The notes under the pieces were generated by a model. It searched no databases, had not been told where the DNA came from, and was given only the letters and a program-made list of their open reading frames with translations. Positions 50,670-58,733 of a stretch of DNA of 64,000 nucleotides are shown in pieces. Positions within the stretch are counted from its first letter, which is position 1, and each line of letters begins with the position of its first letter. The position numbers were made by a program, and so were the translations under genes. Source of the DNA: Salinimicrobium soli (lineage in GTDB: Bacteria > Bacteroidota > Bacteroidia > Flavobacteriales > Flavobacteriaceae); NCBI RefSeq assembly GCF_048323655.1, contig NZ_JBLUWW010000002.1, forward strand, positions 434,001 through 498,000, in the 5' to 3' direction.

Positions 50670-52520
50670 TTATTTTACTAGTTGTTTGAATTTTTCAAGA
50701 AGTTCGGTGTTTGCAAATGGCAAGCCCTGTATCTTGTTATACTGAAGGAATTCCATAGGGAAGTTCATTCGTAGCACCTGTACGAACTGTCCGTTGTTCA
50801 ATTCACACACGACTATCTTTTTGAACTTTTTCAACATCTCTCCGGTATTCTTTGGAAGCGGATTGATGTAATTAAAATGTGCATGTCCTATATTCTTATA
50901 TCCCTGGTCGTGCAGTTGTTTTACTGCGGAATGTAGCGAGCCGTAAGTTCCACCCCAGCCAACCACCAGCAGATCGCCTTCGTCAGTAAAATCAGGAACG
51001 ATATCCGGAATATAATTCTGAACTCGTTTAACTTTTTCGGCTCTTGTGTGGGTCATGATCTCGTGGTTTTCAGGAACATGGGAAACGTCACCTGTTACAC
51101 GGTCTTTTTCAAGTCCGCCCACGCGGTGTTCCAGTCCCGGTGTTCCCGGAACAGCCCAGTTTCTTGCAAGCGTTTCTTCGTCTCGGTCGTAAGGATGCCA
51201 GTTCTCTTTAGCTTCCTTCACCAGGTGGTTTTTGATCTCTGGTAATTCGTCTATTGATTTGATTTTCCAGGGAGCAGAACCGTTGGCTATGTATCCGTCG
51301 GTAAGAAGCACCACCGGAGTCATATGTTCAAGTGCGAGCTTGGAAGCCTGATAAGCGTAATTAAAACAGTTGGCCGGAGTACTTGCAGCGATTACGATCA
51401 CCGGACTCTCCCCATTCCTGCCGTACATGGCCTGTAAAAGGTCAGATTGTTCAGTCTTTGTAGGTAAACCGGTTGAAGGACCACCGCGTTGTACGTTGAC
51501 CACAACTAGAGGTAGTTCGATCATCATCGCCAGACCCAGGGCTTCTCCTTTTAAAGCGAGTCCGGGACCTGAAGTAGTGGTAATGGCAAGATCCCCGGCA
51601 AAAGAAGCTCCGATCGCAGAACTAATTCCGGCGATCTCATCTTCAGCCTGGAAGGCCTTTACTCCAAAATGTTTGTGTTTTACCAGTTCGTGAAGAATAT
51701 CGGTGGCAGGAGTAATTGGATAAGATCCCAGGAACAACTCAAGCCCCGATTTTTCAGCAGCAGCCAAAAAGCCCCACGCAGTAGCGGTATTACCCATTAT
51801 AATACGGTATTTTCCGCCGGGCATTTTTGCAGGTAAAACGTTATAGCTATTAGGTATAAGTTCAATGGTTTCGGCATAGAAGAATCCGGCGTTGAGCACT
51901 TTAGTGTTGGATTCTATCAGTTCCGGTTTGTTTTTGAACTTCTTATTGAAGAATTCAATGGTGTGTTCTGTAGAGCGGCTGTACAACCAGTACACCATTC
52001 CCAGGGCGAACATGTTCTTGCTGCGGGTAATGGCTTTATTATCCAATCCCTGTACATCTTTTAAAGCCTCTTTGGTAAGAGAGGTCATAGGCACCTCAAT
52101 AACTCTATAGTTAGCAAGGCTGCCGTCAGTCAAAGGATTGGTATTATACTGCGCCTTTTCCAGGTTCTTTTTAGTGAACGAGTCTGTGTCCACTATAATA
52201 GTATGTCCCGGTTTGACAGAGTAAAGGTTGGTCTTTAGACCGGCAGGGTTCATGGCCACCAAAAGATCTACAGTATCTCCCGGAGTGCTTATTTCAACGC
52301 TACCAATATGTACCTGGAAACCTGAAACTCCGTAAAGACTTCCTTGAGGAGCCCTTATCTCGGAAGGGTAATTAGGAAAAGTAGCAACATCATTTCCAAA
52401 CATCGCAGAAGTGTCTGAGAACTGTGTTCCCGTTAACTGCATCCCATCACCGGAATCACCCACAAAGCGTATTACAACTGCATCCAGGGCTTCAGCTTGA
52501 TTCATTTTTTCTGTGATCAT
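50670..52520 (-). CDS. korA: 2-oxoacid:ferredoxin oxidoreductase subunit alpha (gamma-alpha fusion)
   Basis: A 616-residue fusion. The N-terminal third is the gamma domain (VIRFVGDSGDGMQLTGTQFS, FPNYPSEIRAPQGSLYGVSG). From about residue 235 the alpha domain begins, with ELFLGSYPITPATDILHELV, AFQAEDEIAGISSAIGASFA, TTSGPGLALKGEALGLAMMI and VVNVQRGGPSTGLPTKTEQS. This layout is typical of the KorA/VorB family in aerobic Bacteroidota. It heads the minus-strand korA-korB(-nuo) run and is divergent from the ferredoxin and nifJ genes. Confidence 0.93.
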   Translation of the reverse strand: MITEKMNQAEALDAVVIRFVGDSGDGMQLTGTQFSDTSAMFGNDVATFPNYPSEIRAPQGSLYGVSGFQVHIGSVEISTPGDTVDLLVAMNPAGLKTNLYSVKPGHTIIVDTDSFTKKNLEKAQYNTNPLTDGSLANYRVIEVPMTSLTKEALKDVQGLDNKAITRSKNMFALGMVYWLYSRSTEHTIEFFNKKFKNKPELIESNTKVLNAGFFYAETIELIPNSYNVLPAKMPGGKYRIIMGNTATAWGFLAAAEKSGLELFLGSYPITPATDILHELVKHKHFGVKAFQAEDEIAGISSAIGASFAGDLAITTTSGPGLALKGEALGLAMMIELPLVVVNVQRGGPSTGLPTKTEQSDLLQAMYGRNGESPVIVIAASTPANCFNYAYQASKLALEHMTPVVLLTDGYIANGSAPWKIKSIDELPEIKNHLVKEAKENWHPYDRDEETLARNWAVPGTPGLEHRVGGLEKDRVTGDVSHVPENHEIMTHTRAEKVKRVQNYIPDIVPDFTDEGDLLVVGWGGTYGSLHSAVKQLHDQGYKNIGHAHFNYINPLPKNTGEMLKKFKKIVVCELNNGQFVQVLRMNFPMEFLQYNKIQGLPFANTELLEKFKQLVK

Positions 52521-52576
52521 ATAATTAGCTTTTTTGAACCATCAGTAGTTAGCTGACAGATGAATAGATCTTGCTT

Positions 52577-52584
52577 CAAATGTA
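52577..52584 (-). promoter_or_regulatory. Putative -7 element of korA
   Basis: Read on the minus strand this is TACATTTG, a full match to TAnnTTTG. A TTA triplet lies 18 nt upstream where TTG is expected. The transcript would have a leader of about 50 nt before the korA ATG at 52520. Confidence 0.5.
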
Positions 52585-52602
52585 AAAGGATTGTTAAGCG
52601 TG

Positions 52603-52624
52603 TAATATGATATGGGTCATATTA
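52603..52624. promoter_or_regulatory. Operator-like inverted repeat between korA and the ferredoxin gene
   Basis: TAATATGA and TCATATTA are exact reverse complements separated by 6 nt. The repeat covers the -33 position of the proposed korA promoter. A further TCATATTA half-site lies at 52680-52687, towards the divergent ferredoxin gene. A regulator bound here could control both arms, but its identity cannot be read from the sequence. Confidence 0.5.
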
Positions 52625-52747
52625 TCAGCTTCCGAAAACGTTTGAAAATTTTAGGAGAGGCACAGAAAACTGATGGACATCATATTAAAGCAGGAGAAGC
52701 CTCTATACTTTTATAAGAAATTTTTATAGTAATCAAAAAATAAAATT

Positions 52748-53098
52748 ATGGCTCTATTAATAACAGATGAGTGTATCAATTGTGATGCGTGTATTTCAGA
52801 ATGTCCTAACAATGCGATCTACGAACCAGATCAGGAATGGTCATATTCTGATGAAACCGTATTAAGCGGAACCGTCACCACCCCAAGCGGGAACGAAGTG
52901 GATGCAGATGCTGAAAATGAACCACTTTCTGACGAGTTCTATTTTATAGTTGCAGATAAATGTACCGAATGTAAAGGCTTCCACGATAAGCCTCAGTGTG
53001 CATCTGTTTGCCCTGTTGACTGCTGCGTACCTGATGAAGACCACGAAGAGACTGAAGAACAACTTCTTGAGAAGAAAGTATGGCTTCACGGTGAATAA
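52748..53098 (+). CDS. 4Fe-4S ferredoxin (YfhL-like)
   Basis: A 116-residue two-cluster ferredoxin. Cluster one is in CINCDACISECPNNAIYEPD and cluster two has the extended spacing CTECKGFHDKPQCASVCPVD. The middle is an acidic insert (about 40-65) and the tail ends EEQLLEKKVWLHGE. It is the obvious electron carrier for the flanking oxidoreductases and lies 13 bp before nifJ on the same strand, so the two are probably cotranscribed. Confidence 0.93.
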   Translation: MALLITDECINCDACISECPNNAIYEPDQEWSYSDETVLSGTVTTPSGNEVDADAENEPLSDEFYFIVADKCTECKGFHDKPQCASVCPVDCCVPDEDHEETEEQLLEKKVWLHGE

Positions 53099-53111
53099 TT
53101 AATCCTAAAAA

Positions 53112-56100
53112 ATGACCATTATGGCTCAAAAATTTCCAAAACTCATTTGTGATGCAAACGAGGCTGTGGCTAGAGTTGCGCATAAAACAAATGAAGTTTG
53201 TGCCATTTATCCTATCACACCTGCTTCTCCCATGGGAGAACATGTAGATGTCTATAGTTCAAAAGGCAAGAAGAATATCTGGAACAACGTACCGCGTATC
53301 GTTGAGATGCAGAGCGAAGGTGGAGCTGCCGGTGCTGTGCACGGTTCGTTGCAGGCAGGTGCTTTAACTACTACTTTTACGGCCTCTCAGGGATTGTTGC
53401 TTATGATCCCTAACATGTATAAGATCGCAGGGGAATTACTTCCTAATGTGATCCATGTTGCAGCTCGTACTATCGCTACTCACGCACTTTCCATTTTTGG
53501 AGATCACTCTGATGTGATGGCAGCCCGGCAAACGGGTTACTCCATGTTATTCGGAGGTTCTGTGCAGGAAGCTATGGATTTCGCTTTGATCTCGCAGGTC
53601 GCCACTTTGCGTTCAAGAGTGCCGTTCCTGAACATTTTTGACGGCTTCAGGACTTCTCATGAGATCTCTAAAGTAGATGCCATTCCTGATGATATCATCA
53701 AGGCAATGATGCCCGAAGAGAAGATCATGGAGCACAAAAAACGCTCTTTGGATCCTGACAGTCCTGTGATCAGAGGAACTTCCCAAAACCCCGATGTATT
53801 CTTCCAGGCCCGGGAAGCTGCCAATACCTATTATGATAATGTTCCGGCGATCGTGCAGGAAGTGATGGATGAATTCTATCATCACACCGGCCGCAGGTAT
53901 AACCTCTTCGACTATGAAGGACATCCTGAAGCCGAAAAGGTCATAGTTATTATGGGTTCCGGAGAAGGAGCCGTAAGAGAGACCGTAGATACGCTGCTGA
54001 ATTCCGATGAAAAAGTAGGAGTTCTTATCGTACGTCTTTACCGTCCGTTCTCAATGAAAGACTTCATTGAAAGGATGCCAAAAACAGTAAAAAAAGTAGC
54101 TGTTCTTGATCGTACCAAAGAGCCGGGAAGTACAGGAGAGCCCCTGTATCTCGACGTGGTTACTGCATATGCTGAAAGCGGACAACAAATTCCGCAGATC
54201 GTTGGCGGTCGCTACGGATTGTCTTCAAAAGAATTTAATCCTGCGATGGTAAAAGGTATTTTGGATGAGCTGGATAAAGAGCAGCCAAAAAATCATTTTA
54301 CAATAGGTATCAACGACGACGTTACTTTCAGAAGTCTGTTGTATAACCCTGTTTTCAAGACCAAAAAGAAAACCTTCAACTGTCTGTTCTATGGATTAGG
54401 TTCTGACGGAACAGTTGGAGCTAACAAGAACTCTATTAAGATCATTGGGGAGACCACAGACAATTACGTACAGGGATACTTTGTTTATGACTCCAAAAAA
54501 GCGGGTTCACAAACAGTTTCCCACCTGCGTTTTGGTCCAGATCCAATCTATTCCAACTATCTGATCAATACTGCTGATTTTATCGCCTGTCATCAATTCA
54601 ACTTTGTTGAGAAATATGACATCCTGCAAAAGATCAAAAAAGGCGGTACTTTCCTTCTGAACTCTCCTTATTCTAATGAAGAGATCTGGGATAACCTTCC
54701 GCAGAAGATGCAGGAAGAGATCGTAGAGAACGAACTGCAGTTCTATGTGGTGGATGCAACAAGAGTGGCTCATGAAGCCAAGCTTGGAAAACGCACCAAC
54801 ACTGTGCTGCAAACCTGTTTCTTTGCCATTTCAGGGGTGCTTCCAAAAGATGAAGCCATTCAGAAGATCAAAGATGCTATCGTGAAATCTTACTCTCACA
54901 AAGGAGAGAAGGTAGTTCAAATGAACTTTAACGCGGTAGACAAATCTTTGGAGAACCTCCAAAAAGTGGATTATCCGAAGAAAATTACCAGCAATAAAGG
55001 TCTGAAACCTATGATGACCGGAGAAGCCGATCCTTTTGTGAAAGAGGTATTAGGTAAGATCCTTGCGGGACACGGCGATGAACTTCCTGTAAGTGCCTTC
55101 CCGGTTGATGGAACATTCCCTACCGGTACCACTCAGTACGAAAAACGCGGAATTGCAGATTTTGTTCCGGTTTGGGAAGGAGAAGACCTTTGTACCCAGT
55201 GTAACAAGTGTGTGGCAATTTGTCCGCATGCTGCTATCAGGGCGAAGGTTGTTCCGAACGAAGATTTGGCCGATAAGCCTGATTCTTTAAAAGCGGTTCC
55301 TGCTAAAGGCCGTCCATTCACCACTTCATCAGATTCTTATATCCTGCAGGTTTCTCCGGAAGACTGTACCGGATGTGATCTTTGTGTGGCTGTTTGTCCT
55401 GCCGAAAGCAAAGAGGTTGAGAACTTCAAGGCTATCAACATGCGTCCAAAACTGGATGTTGCCGAAAAAGAAGATAAGAACTGGGATTACTTTACCAGTC
55501 TTCCATACTATGACCGTACAGAACTTCAGATCACCAACGTGAAGGGATCTCAGTTCCTTGAACCATTGTTTGAGTTCTCCGGAGCCTGTTCAGGATGTGG
55601 GGAAACTCCTTACATCAAGATGCTTACTCAGCTTTACGGTGATTCCATGATGATCGCCAATGCTACCGGTTGTTCTTCCATTTATGGAGGTAACCTGCCC
55701 ACCACTCCTTATAAGACCAACGAATTTGGCCGTGGTCCGGCATGGGCGAACTCCCTGTTTGAAGACAACGCCGAATTTGGTTTGGGTATGAGACTGGCAT
55801 TGACCAAAAAACAGGAGATCGCTGTTGATCTGCTGAAGGAACTGGAACCTGTTGTAGGATCTGAATTAGTGAATGCTATTCTGGATAATCCTGAAGCAGA
55901 TGAGGTTCAGAAAAAGCAAAAACATGCGGACATTTCTGAACTCAAGACCATCCTTTCTACCCTGGGCTCCCCCGAAGCTAAAAAGCTCAACCAAATGACC
56001 GAATACCTTCGTAAAAAGGCAGTTTGGATCGTTGGTGGAGACGGCTGGGCCTATGATATAGGTTACGGTGGAGTAGATCACGTGCTGGCTTCAGGAGAAG

Positions 56101-56651
56101 ACATCAATATTCTGGTTATGGATACTGAAGTGTATTCGAACACCGGTGGACAGATGTCTAAAGCAACTCCGCTGGGTGCGAGTGCCAAATTCGCGGTTTC
56201 CGGTAAGAGAACTTCTAAAAAGAGCCTTGCATTACAGGCGGTTTCTTACCAGAACGTGTACGTTGCACAGGTAGCCATTGGAGCCAAGGACCTGCAAACG
56301 CTGAAAGCCTTTGAAGAGGCGGTAGCTTATCCTGGACCATCTATCATCATCGCTTACTCACACTGTGGAGAACACGGGTATGATCTTAAGCATGGTGCAA
56401 AACAGCAGGAAAAAGCTGTAGAGACCGGTTACTGGCCACTGTTCAGGTTTGATCCTTCTAAAGAAAAAGGAAAACGTTTTAAACTGGATTCTAAAAAACC
56501 ACAGGGTGATCTTAAGGACTTCATGTACAATGAGACCAGGTTCACCAGAGTGGTGAAAGAGAATGCCGAAGTGGGCGCAGCCCTGTTAAAACAGGCACAG
56601 GAAGAGGTCGAATCCAAATGGGAGCGACTGGAACTGTACCGTGATATGTAA
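53112..56651 (+). CDS. nifJ: Pyruvate:ferredoxin (flavodoxin) oxidoreductase
   Basis: A 1179-residue single-chain enzyme converting pyruvate and CoA to acetyl-CoA and CO2 while reducing ferredoxin. Domains in order: an N-terminal alpha domain (YPITPASPMGEHVDVYSSKG, TFTASQGLLLMIPNMYKIAG); a CoA-binding region and gamma domain (GLGSDGTVGANKNSIKI); a double 4Fe-4S domain (CTQCNKCVAICPHAAI and CTGCDLCVAVCPAES); and a C-terminal TPP domain with CSGCGETPYIKMLTQLYGDS, GGDGWAYDIGYGG, and YSNTGGQMSKATPLGA. A second ATG three codons in (MAQKFPK) is an equally good start. It is unusual in a lineage that is mostly aerobic and here sits beside korAB and an NADH-module-free complex I. Confidence 0.96.
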   Translation: MTIMAQKFPKLICDANEAVARVAHKTNEVCAIYPITPASPMGEHVDVYSSKGKKNIWNNVPRIVEMQSEGGAAGAVHGSLQAGALTTTFTASQGLLLMIPNMYKIAGELLPNVIHVAARTIATHALSIFGDHSDVMAARQTGYSMLFGGSVQEAMDFALISQVATLRSRVPFLNIFDGFRTSHEISKVDAIPDDIIKAMMPEEKIMEHKKRSLDPDSPVIRGTSQNPDVFFQAREAANTYYDNVPAIVQEVMDEFYHHTGRRYNLFDYEGHPEAEKVIVIMGSGEGAVRETVDTLLNSDEKVGVLIVRLYRPFSMKDFIERMPKTVKKVAVLDRTKEPGSTGEPLYLDVVTAYAESGQQIPQIVGGRYGLSSKEFNPAMVKGILDELDKEQPKNHFTIGINDDVTFRSLLYNPVFKTKKKTFNCLFYGLGSDGTVGANKNSIKIIGETTDNYVQGYFVYDSKKAGSQTVSHLRFGPDPIYSNYLINTADFIACHQFNFVEKYDILQKIKKGGTFLLNSPYSNEEIWDNLPQKMQEEIVENELQFYVVDATRVAHEAKLGKRTNTVLQTCFFAISGVLPKDEAIQKIKDAIVKSYSHKGEKVVQMNFNAVDKSLENLQKVDYPKKITSNKGLKPMMTGEADPFVKEVLGKILAGHGDELPVSAFPVDGTFPTGTTQYEKRGIADFVPVWEGEDLCTQCNKCVAICPHAAIRAKVVPNEDLADKPDSLKAVPAKGRPFTTSSDSYILQVSPEDCTGCDLCVAVCPAESKEVENFKAINMRPKLDVAEKEDKNWDYFTSLPYYDRTELQITNVKGSQFLEPLFEFSGACSGCGETPYIKMLTQLYGDSMMIANATGCSSIYGGNLPTTPYKTNEFGRGPAWANSLFEDNAEFGLGMRLALTKKQEIAVDLLKELEPVVGSELVNAILDNPEADEVQKKQKHADISELKTILSTLGSPEAKKLNQMTEYLRKKAVWIVGGDGWAYDIGYGGVDHVLASGEDINILVMDTEVYSNTGGQMSKATPLGASAKFAVSGKRTSKKSLALQAVSYQNVYVAQVAIGAKDLQTLKAFEEAVAYPGPSIIIAYSHCGEHGYDLKHGAKQQEKAVETGYWPLFRFDPSKEKGKRFKLDSKKPQGDLKDFMYNETRFTRVVKENAEVGAALLKQAQEEVESKWERLELYRDM

Positions 56652-56659
56652 ATAACCAA

Positions 56660-56699
56660 AAGCCTTTTCAGCTATTTCAGCTGAAAAGGCTTCTTTTTT
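56660..56699 (+). terminator. Terminator after nifJ
   Basis: AAGCCTTTTCAGCT and AGCTGAAAAGGCTT pair perfectly over 14 bp with a 5-nt loop and are followed by CTTTTTT. It closes the ferredoxin-nifJ unit. Confidence 0.9.
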
Positions 56700-56717
56700 A
56701 ATTAAAAATAACTGAAC

Positions 56718-57092
56718 ATGGAAAACAAAGCACTGGAACTGTTTGATGAAGCTGTAAAAAAGCTACATGAAGCAAATGAAGAACTGTGCCGCCCAGAGGA
56801 GGATGTAGTAGCACACCTGGTTTGTCGGCATTCACAAGTTGCCATCGAAAATTTCCTGAAAGCTTACCTTTTGAAAAAAGGTATTGACCTCGATGAGTAC
56901 GAGACCATTAACAGCTTGTATTATAAGTGCATTGCTGTAAATCCAAAATTTGTAAATGTAGACCTGGAAGATTTTACCTGTAGAGGTCATAAATTTCAAA
57001 CCCAATCCTGCAGTGATTCTAACAAAGTAAACAGATGTTTTGAGATCGCAGGACAGATGGATGAATTCTTTAGACAGGAAAATATTCTTTAA
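56718..57092 (+). CDS. HEPN domain-containing protein
   Basis: A 124-residue all-helical protein matching the HEPN pattern: ALELFDEAVKKLHEANEEL, HSQVAIENFLKAYLLKKGID, LDEYETINSLYYKCIA and a last helix CFEIAGQMDEFFRQ. The RNase motif Rx4-6H is not evident, although RHSQVAIEN contains R and H adjacent to each other. There is no nucleotidyltransferase (MNT) partner next to it, so it is not a standard HEPN-MNT toxin-antitoxin pair. It stands between two terminators as its own unit. Family assignment is fair; function is unknown. Confidence 0.65.
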   Translation: MENKALELFDEAVKKLHEANEELCRPEEDVVAHLVCRHSQVAIENFLKAYLLKKGIDLDEYETINSLYYKCIAVNPKFVNVDLEDFTCRGHKFQTQSCSDSNKVNRCFEIAGQMDEFFRQENIL

Positions 57093-57156
57093 CCTTTTTA
57101 TCTAAGCGTTTGAGAATATCCTGTGCCTTTGTAGCATGTATTTCAGTAAATAATTT

Positions 57157-57190
57157 AAAGCCCTGCACTTCTGCGGGGTTTCTTCTTTTT
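57157..57190 (+). terminator. Terminator after the HEPN gene
   Basis: AAGCCCTGCA pairs with TGCGGGGTTT (two G-T pairs) around CTTC and is followed by CTTCTTTTT on the plus strand. Confidence 0.7.
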
Positions 57191-57245
57191 AGTACTCAGC
57201 AATAGTTAATTAACATTTAAAATCTTCGTGTTAACATAATTTTAA

Positions 57246-57253
57246 TAGATTTG
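57246..57253 (+). promoter_or_regulatory. Putative -7 element of the receiver-HEAT-glycosyltransferase group
   Basis: TAGATTTG is a full TAnnTTTG match, 63 bp before the ATG at 57317. No exact TTG sits at the -33 position, so confidence is moderate. Confidence 0.45.
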
Positions 57254-57316
57254 TAATGCCCTTGTTCTGAATCATTTCAGGACCAAATCATATGAACCCC
57301 TACAACCGCTGAGCTT

Positions 57317-57670
57317 ATGGCATTGGCAAGAACTGTCCTGATCATACAGGAAGATCCCATCCTTCTCCGGATTCTCGAGCGATTGATGATGATCAACCAT
57401 TTTGAATGCACTTCCATTCGAAATCTTGAGGAACTGGACATAGAATCCCAGAACAGTTTTGATGTGGTGATCACCGATCTTCTTTTTGAAGGTGTTGCCC
57501 CAAGGGATTTTGTTTTTCACATAGGTGAGGTGATCCTTCACTCTTCTCTAATCATTATTACCAGCATGGGGCAGGCTGAAGTAGAGCAGGAAATTTTTGA
57601 ACAAAAAGAGGTTAGGGGCTTTTTTTCCGTTCCACTTGATTTTGCCCAAATAGAAAAACTCGTAGCCTGA
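57317..57670 (+). CDS. Degenerate single-domain response regulator
   Basis: A 117-residue receiver fold. It keeps the acidic residues (Glu12, Asp13), the probable phosphoacceptor Asp54 in VVITDLLFEG and Thr82/Ser83 in IIITSMGQ. The conserved lysine of the KP motif is replaced: GFFSVPLD has Val105 where Lys is expected. Loss of this lysine usually weakens phosphorylation-driven switching, so it may act as a phospho-independent adaptor. It lies 1 bp before the HEAT-repeat gene and heads the likely exopolysaccharide group. Confidence 0.82.
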   Translation: MALARTVLIIQEDPILLRILERLMMINHFECTSIRNLEELDIESQNSFDVVITDLLFEGVAPRDFVFHIGEVILHSSLIIITSMGQAEVEQEIFEQKEVRGFFSVPLDFAQIEKLVA

Positions 57671-57671
57671 T

Positions 57672-58733
57672 ATGACAAACAATCTCTTAATAGTGGTCAT
57701 TCAGGTCCTTGCCATTATCCTGGTGATACTGTGGGGGATAATTGGTATTAGTCTAATTTACAGAAAGAAGAGGACGAGGGAGCGGCAAAATATTGAAGAG
57801 GTTTTTGCGAAGCTTACCTCAGAATATCTTTATCCTATTAAGAAGGAGGATGACGATCTCATAAGAATTATTAGAGCCTTTAGGAAAGCGGGCATAACTC
57901 CGTCCCATAAAAAGAATGTCCAATTTCTTATTGATCTTATGATAAGAGCGCAGAGGACCATCTTGGGAGAGAATTACACCAAGCTGGAAAATCTTTTTAA
58001 ACAAATACCACCTTATGGCGCATCGGCTGAAAAATTGAAAAGTAAAAAGTGGTACAGGAAGGCCAGAGGAATTCGCGAGGCTTATGAAATGAATCAGGGG
58101 CAATATATTCAGGAGATCCTAAAACACCGAAACGATAAAAATATTTATGTGAGGCGCGAAGCCCAAATCGCCATGGTTGTCTTTTTGGGATGGGATAGTC
58201 TCCGCTTTCTGCCTTACCTCAAAAAAGAGATGATGCTTTGGCAACAAATAAAGGTCGTTGAAAAGCTTTTTGATCTTCATCCTGTTCCTAATCTTGAGAT
58301 TTTGAGAAAATCCTATAATACTCAAAAGCCATATGCCCAGAAATTGATCATGCGAATAATCAGGCGGTTCGGTCTGGATAGTGAAGTGGATTTTATCATT
58401 CAATTTTTAGATCATGAAGACTTTGAATTAAGGGAAGTAGCCATTTATTGTATTTCTTCTTTCGTACCTGACCATGAAAGGAGAAAAAGACTTGAAGAGA
58501 AATTCTTTTCAATTGAAAATGAGCAACAACAAATACAGGTGATAAAATACCTGGAAAGAACTTCGCTGGAAGCAAGTCTCGATTTTTTTAAAGATGTTCT
58601 TAGTAAAGGCAGTGATAACCTCCAGTTGTCAGCGGCAGAAATTCTCTGGAATCACGGGTTCAAAAAGGATATTGAACACTATTATTTCGGACAGTACCAA
58701 ACCGAACCCAAAGACACGCAACTTCAATGGTAG
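57672..58733 (+). CDS. Membrane-anchored HEAT-repeat protein
   Basis: A 353-residue protein with one N-terminal transmembrane helix at about 4-27 (LLIVVIQVLAIILVILWGII), a basic stop-transfer (YRKKRTRERQ), and a cytosolic alpha-solenoid. HEAT-like units include NDKNIYVRREAQIAMVVFLG, LGLDSEVDFIIQFLDHEDFE-like and FELREVAIYCISSF. No enzymatic motif is seen, so it is likely a scaffold. It sits between the degenerate receiver and the glycosyltransferase, overlapping the latter by 7 bp, which suggests the three products work together at the membrane. Confidence 0.82.
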   Translation: MTNNLLIVVIQVLAIILVILWGIIGISLIYRKKRTRERQNIEEVFAKLTSEYLYPIKKEDDDLIRIIRAFRKAGITPSHKKNVQFLIDLMIRAQRTILGENYTKLENLFKQIPPYGASAEKLKSKKWYRKARGIREAYEMNQGQYIQEILKHRNDKNIYVRREAQIAMVVFLGWDSLRFLPYLKKEMMLWQQIKVVEKLFDLHPVPNLEILRKSYNTQKPYAQKLIMRIIRRFGLDSEVDFIIQFLDHEDFELREVAIYCISSFVPDHERRKRLEEKFFSIENEQQQIQVIKYLERTSLEASLDFFKDVLSKGSDNLQLSAAEILWNHGFKKDIEHYYFGQYQTEPKDTQLQW

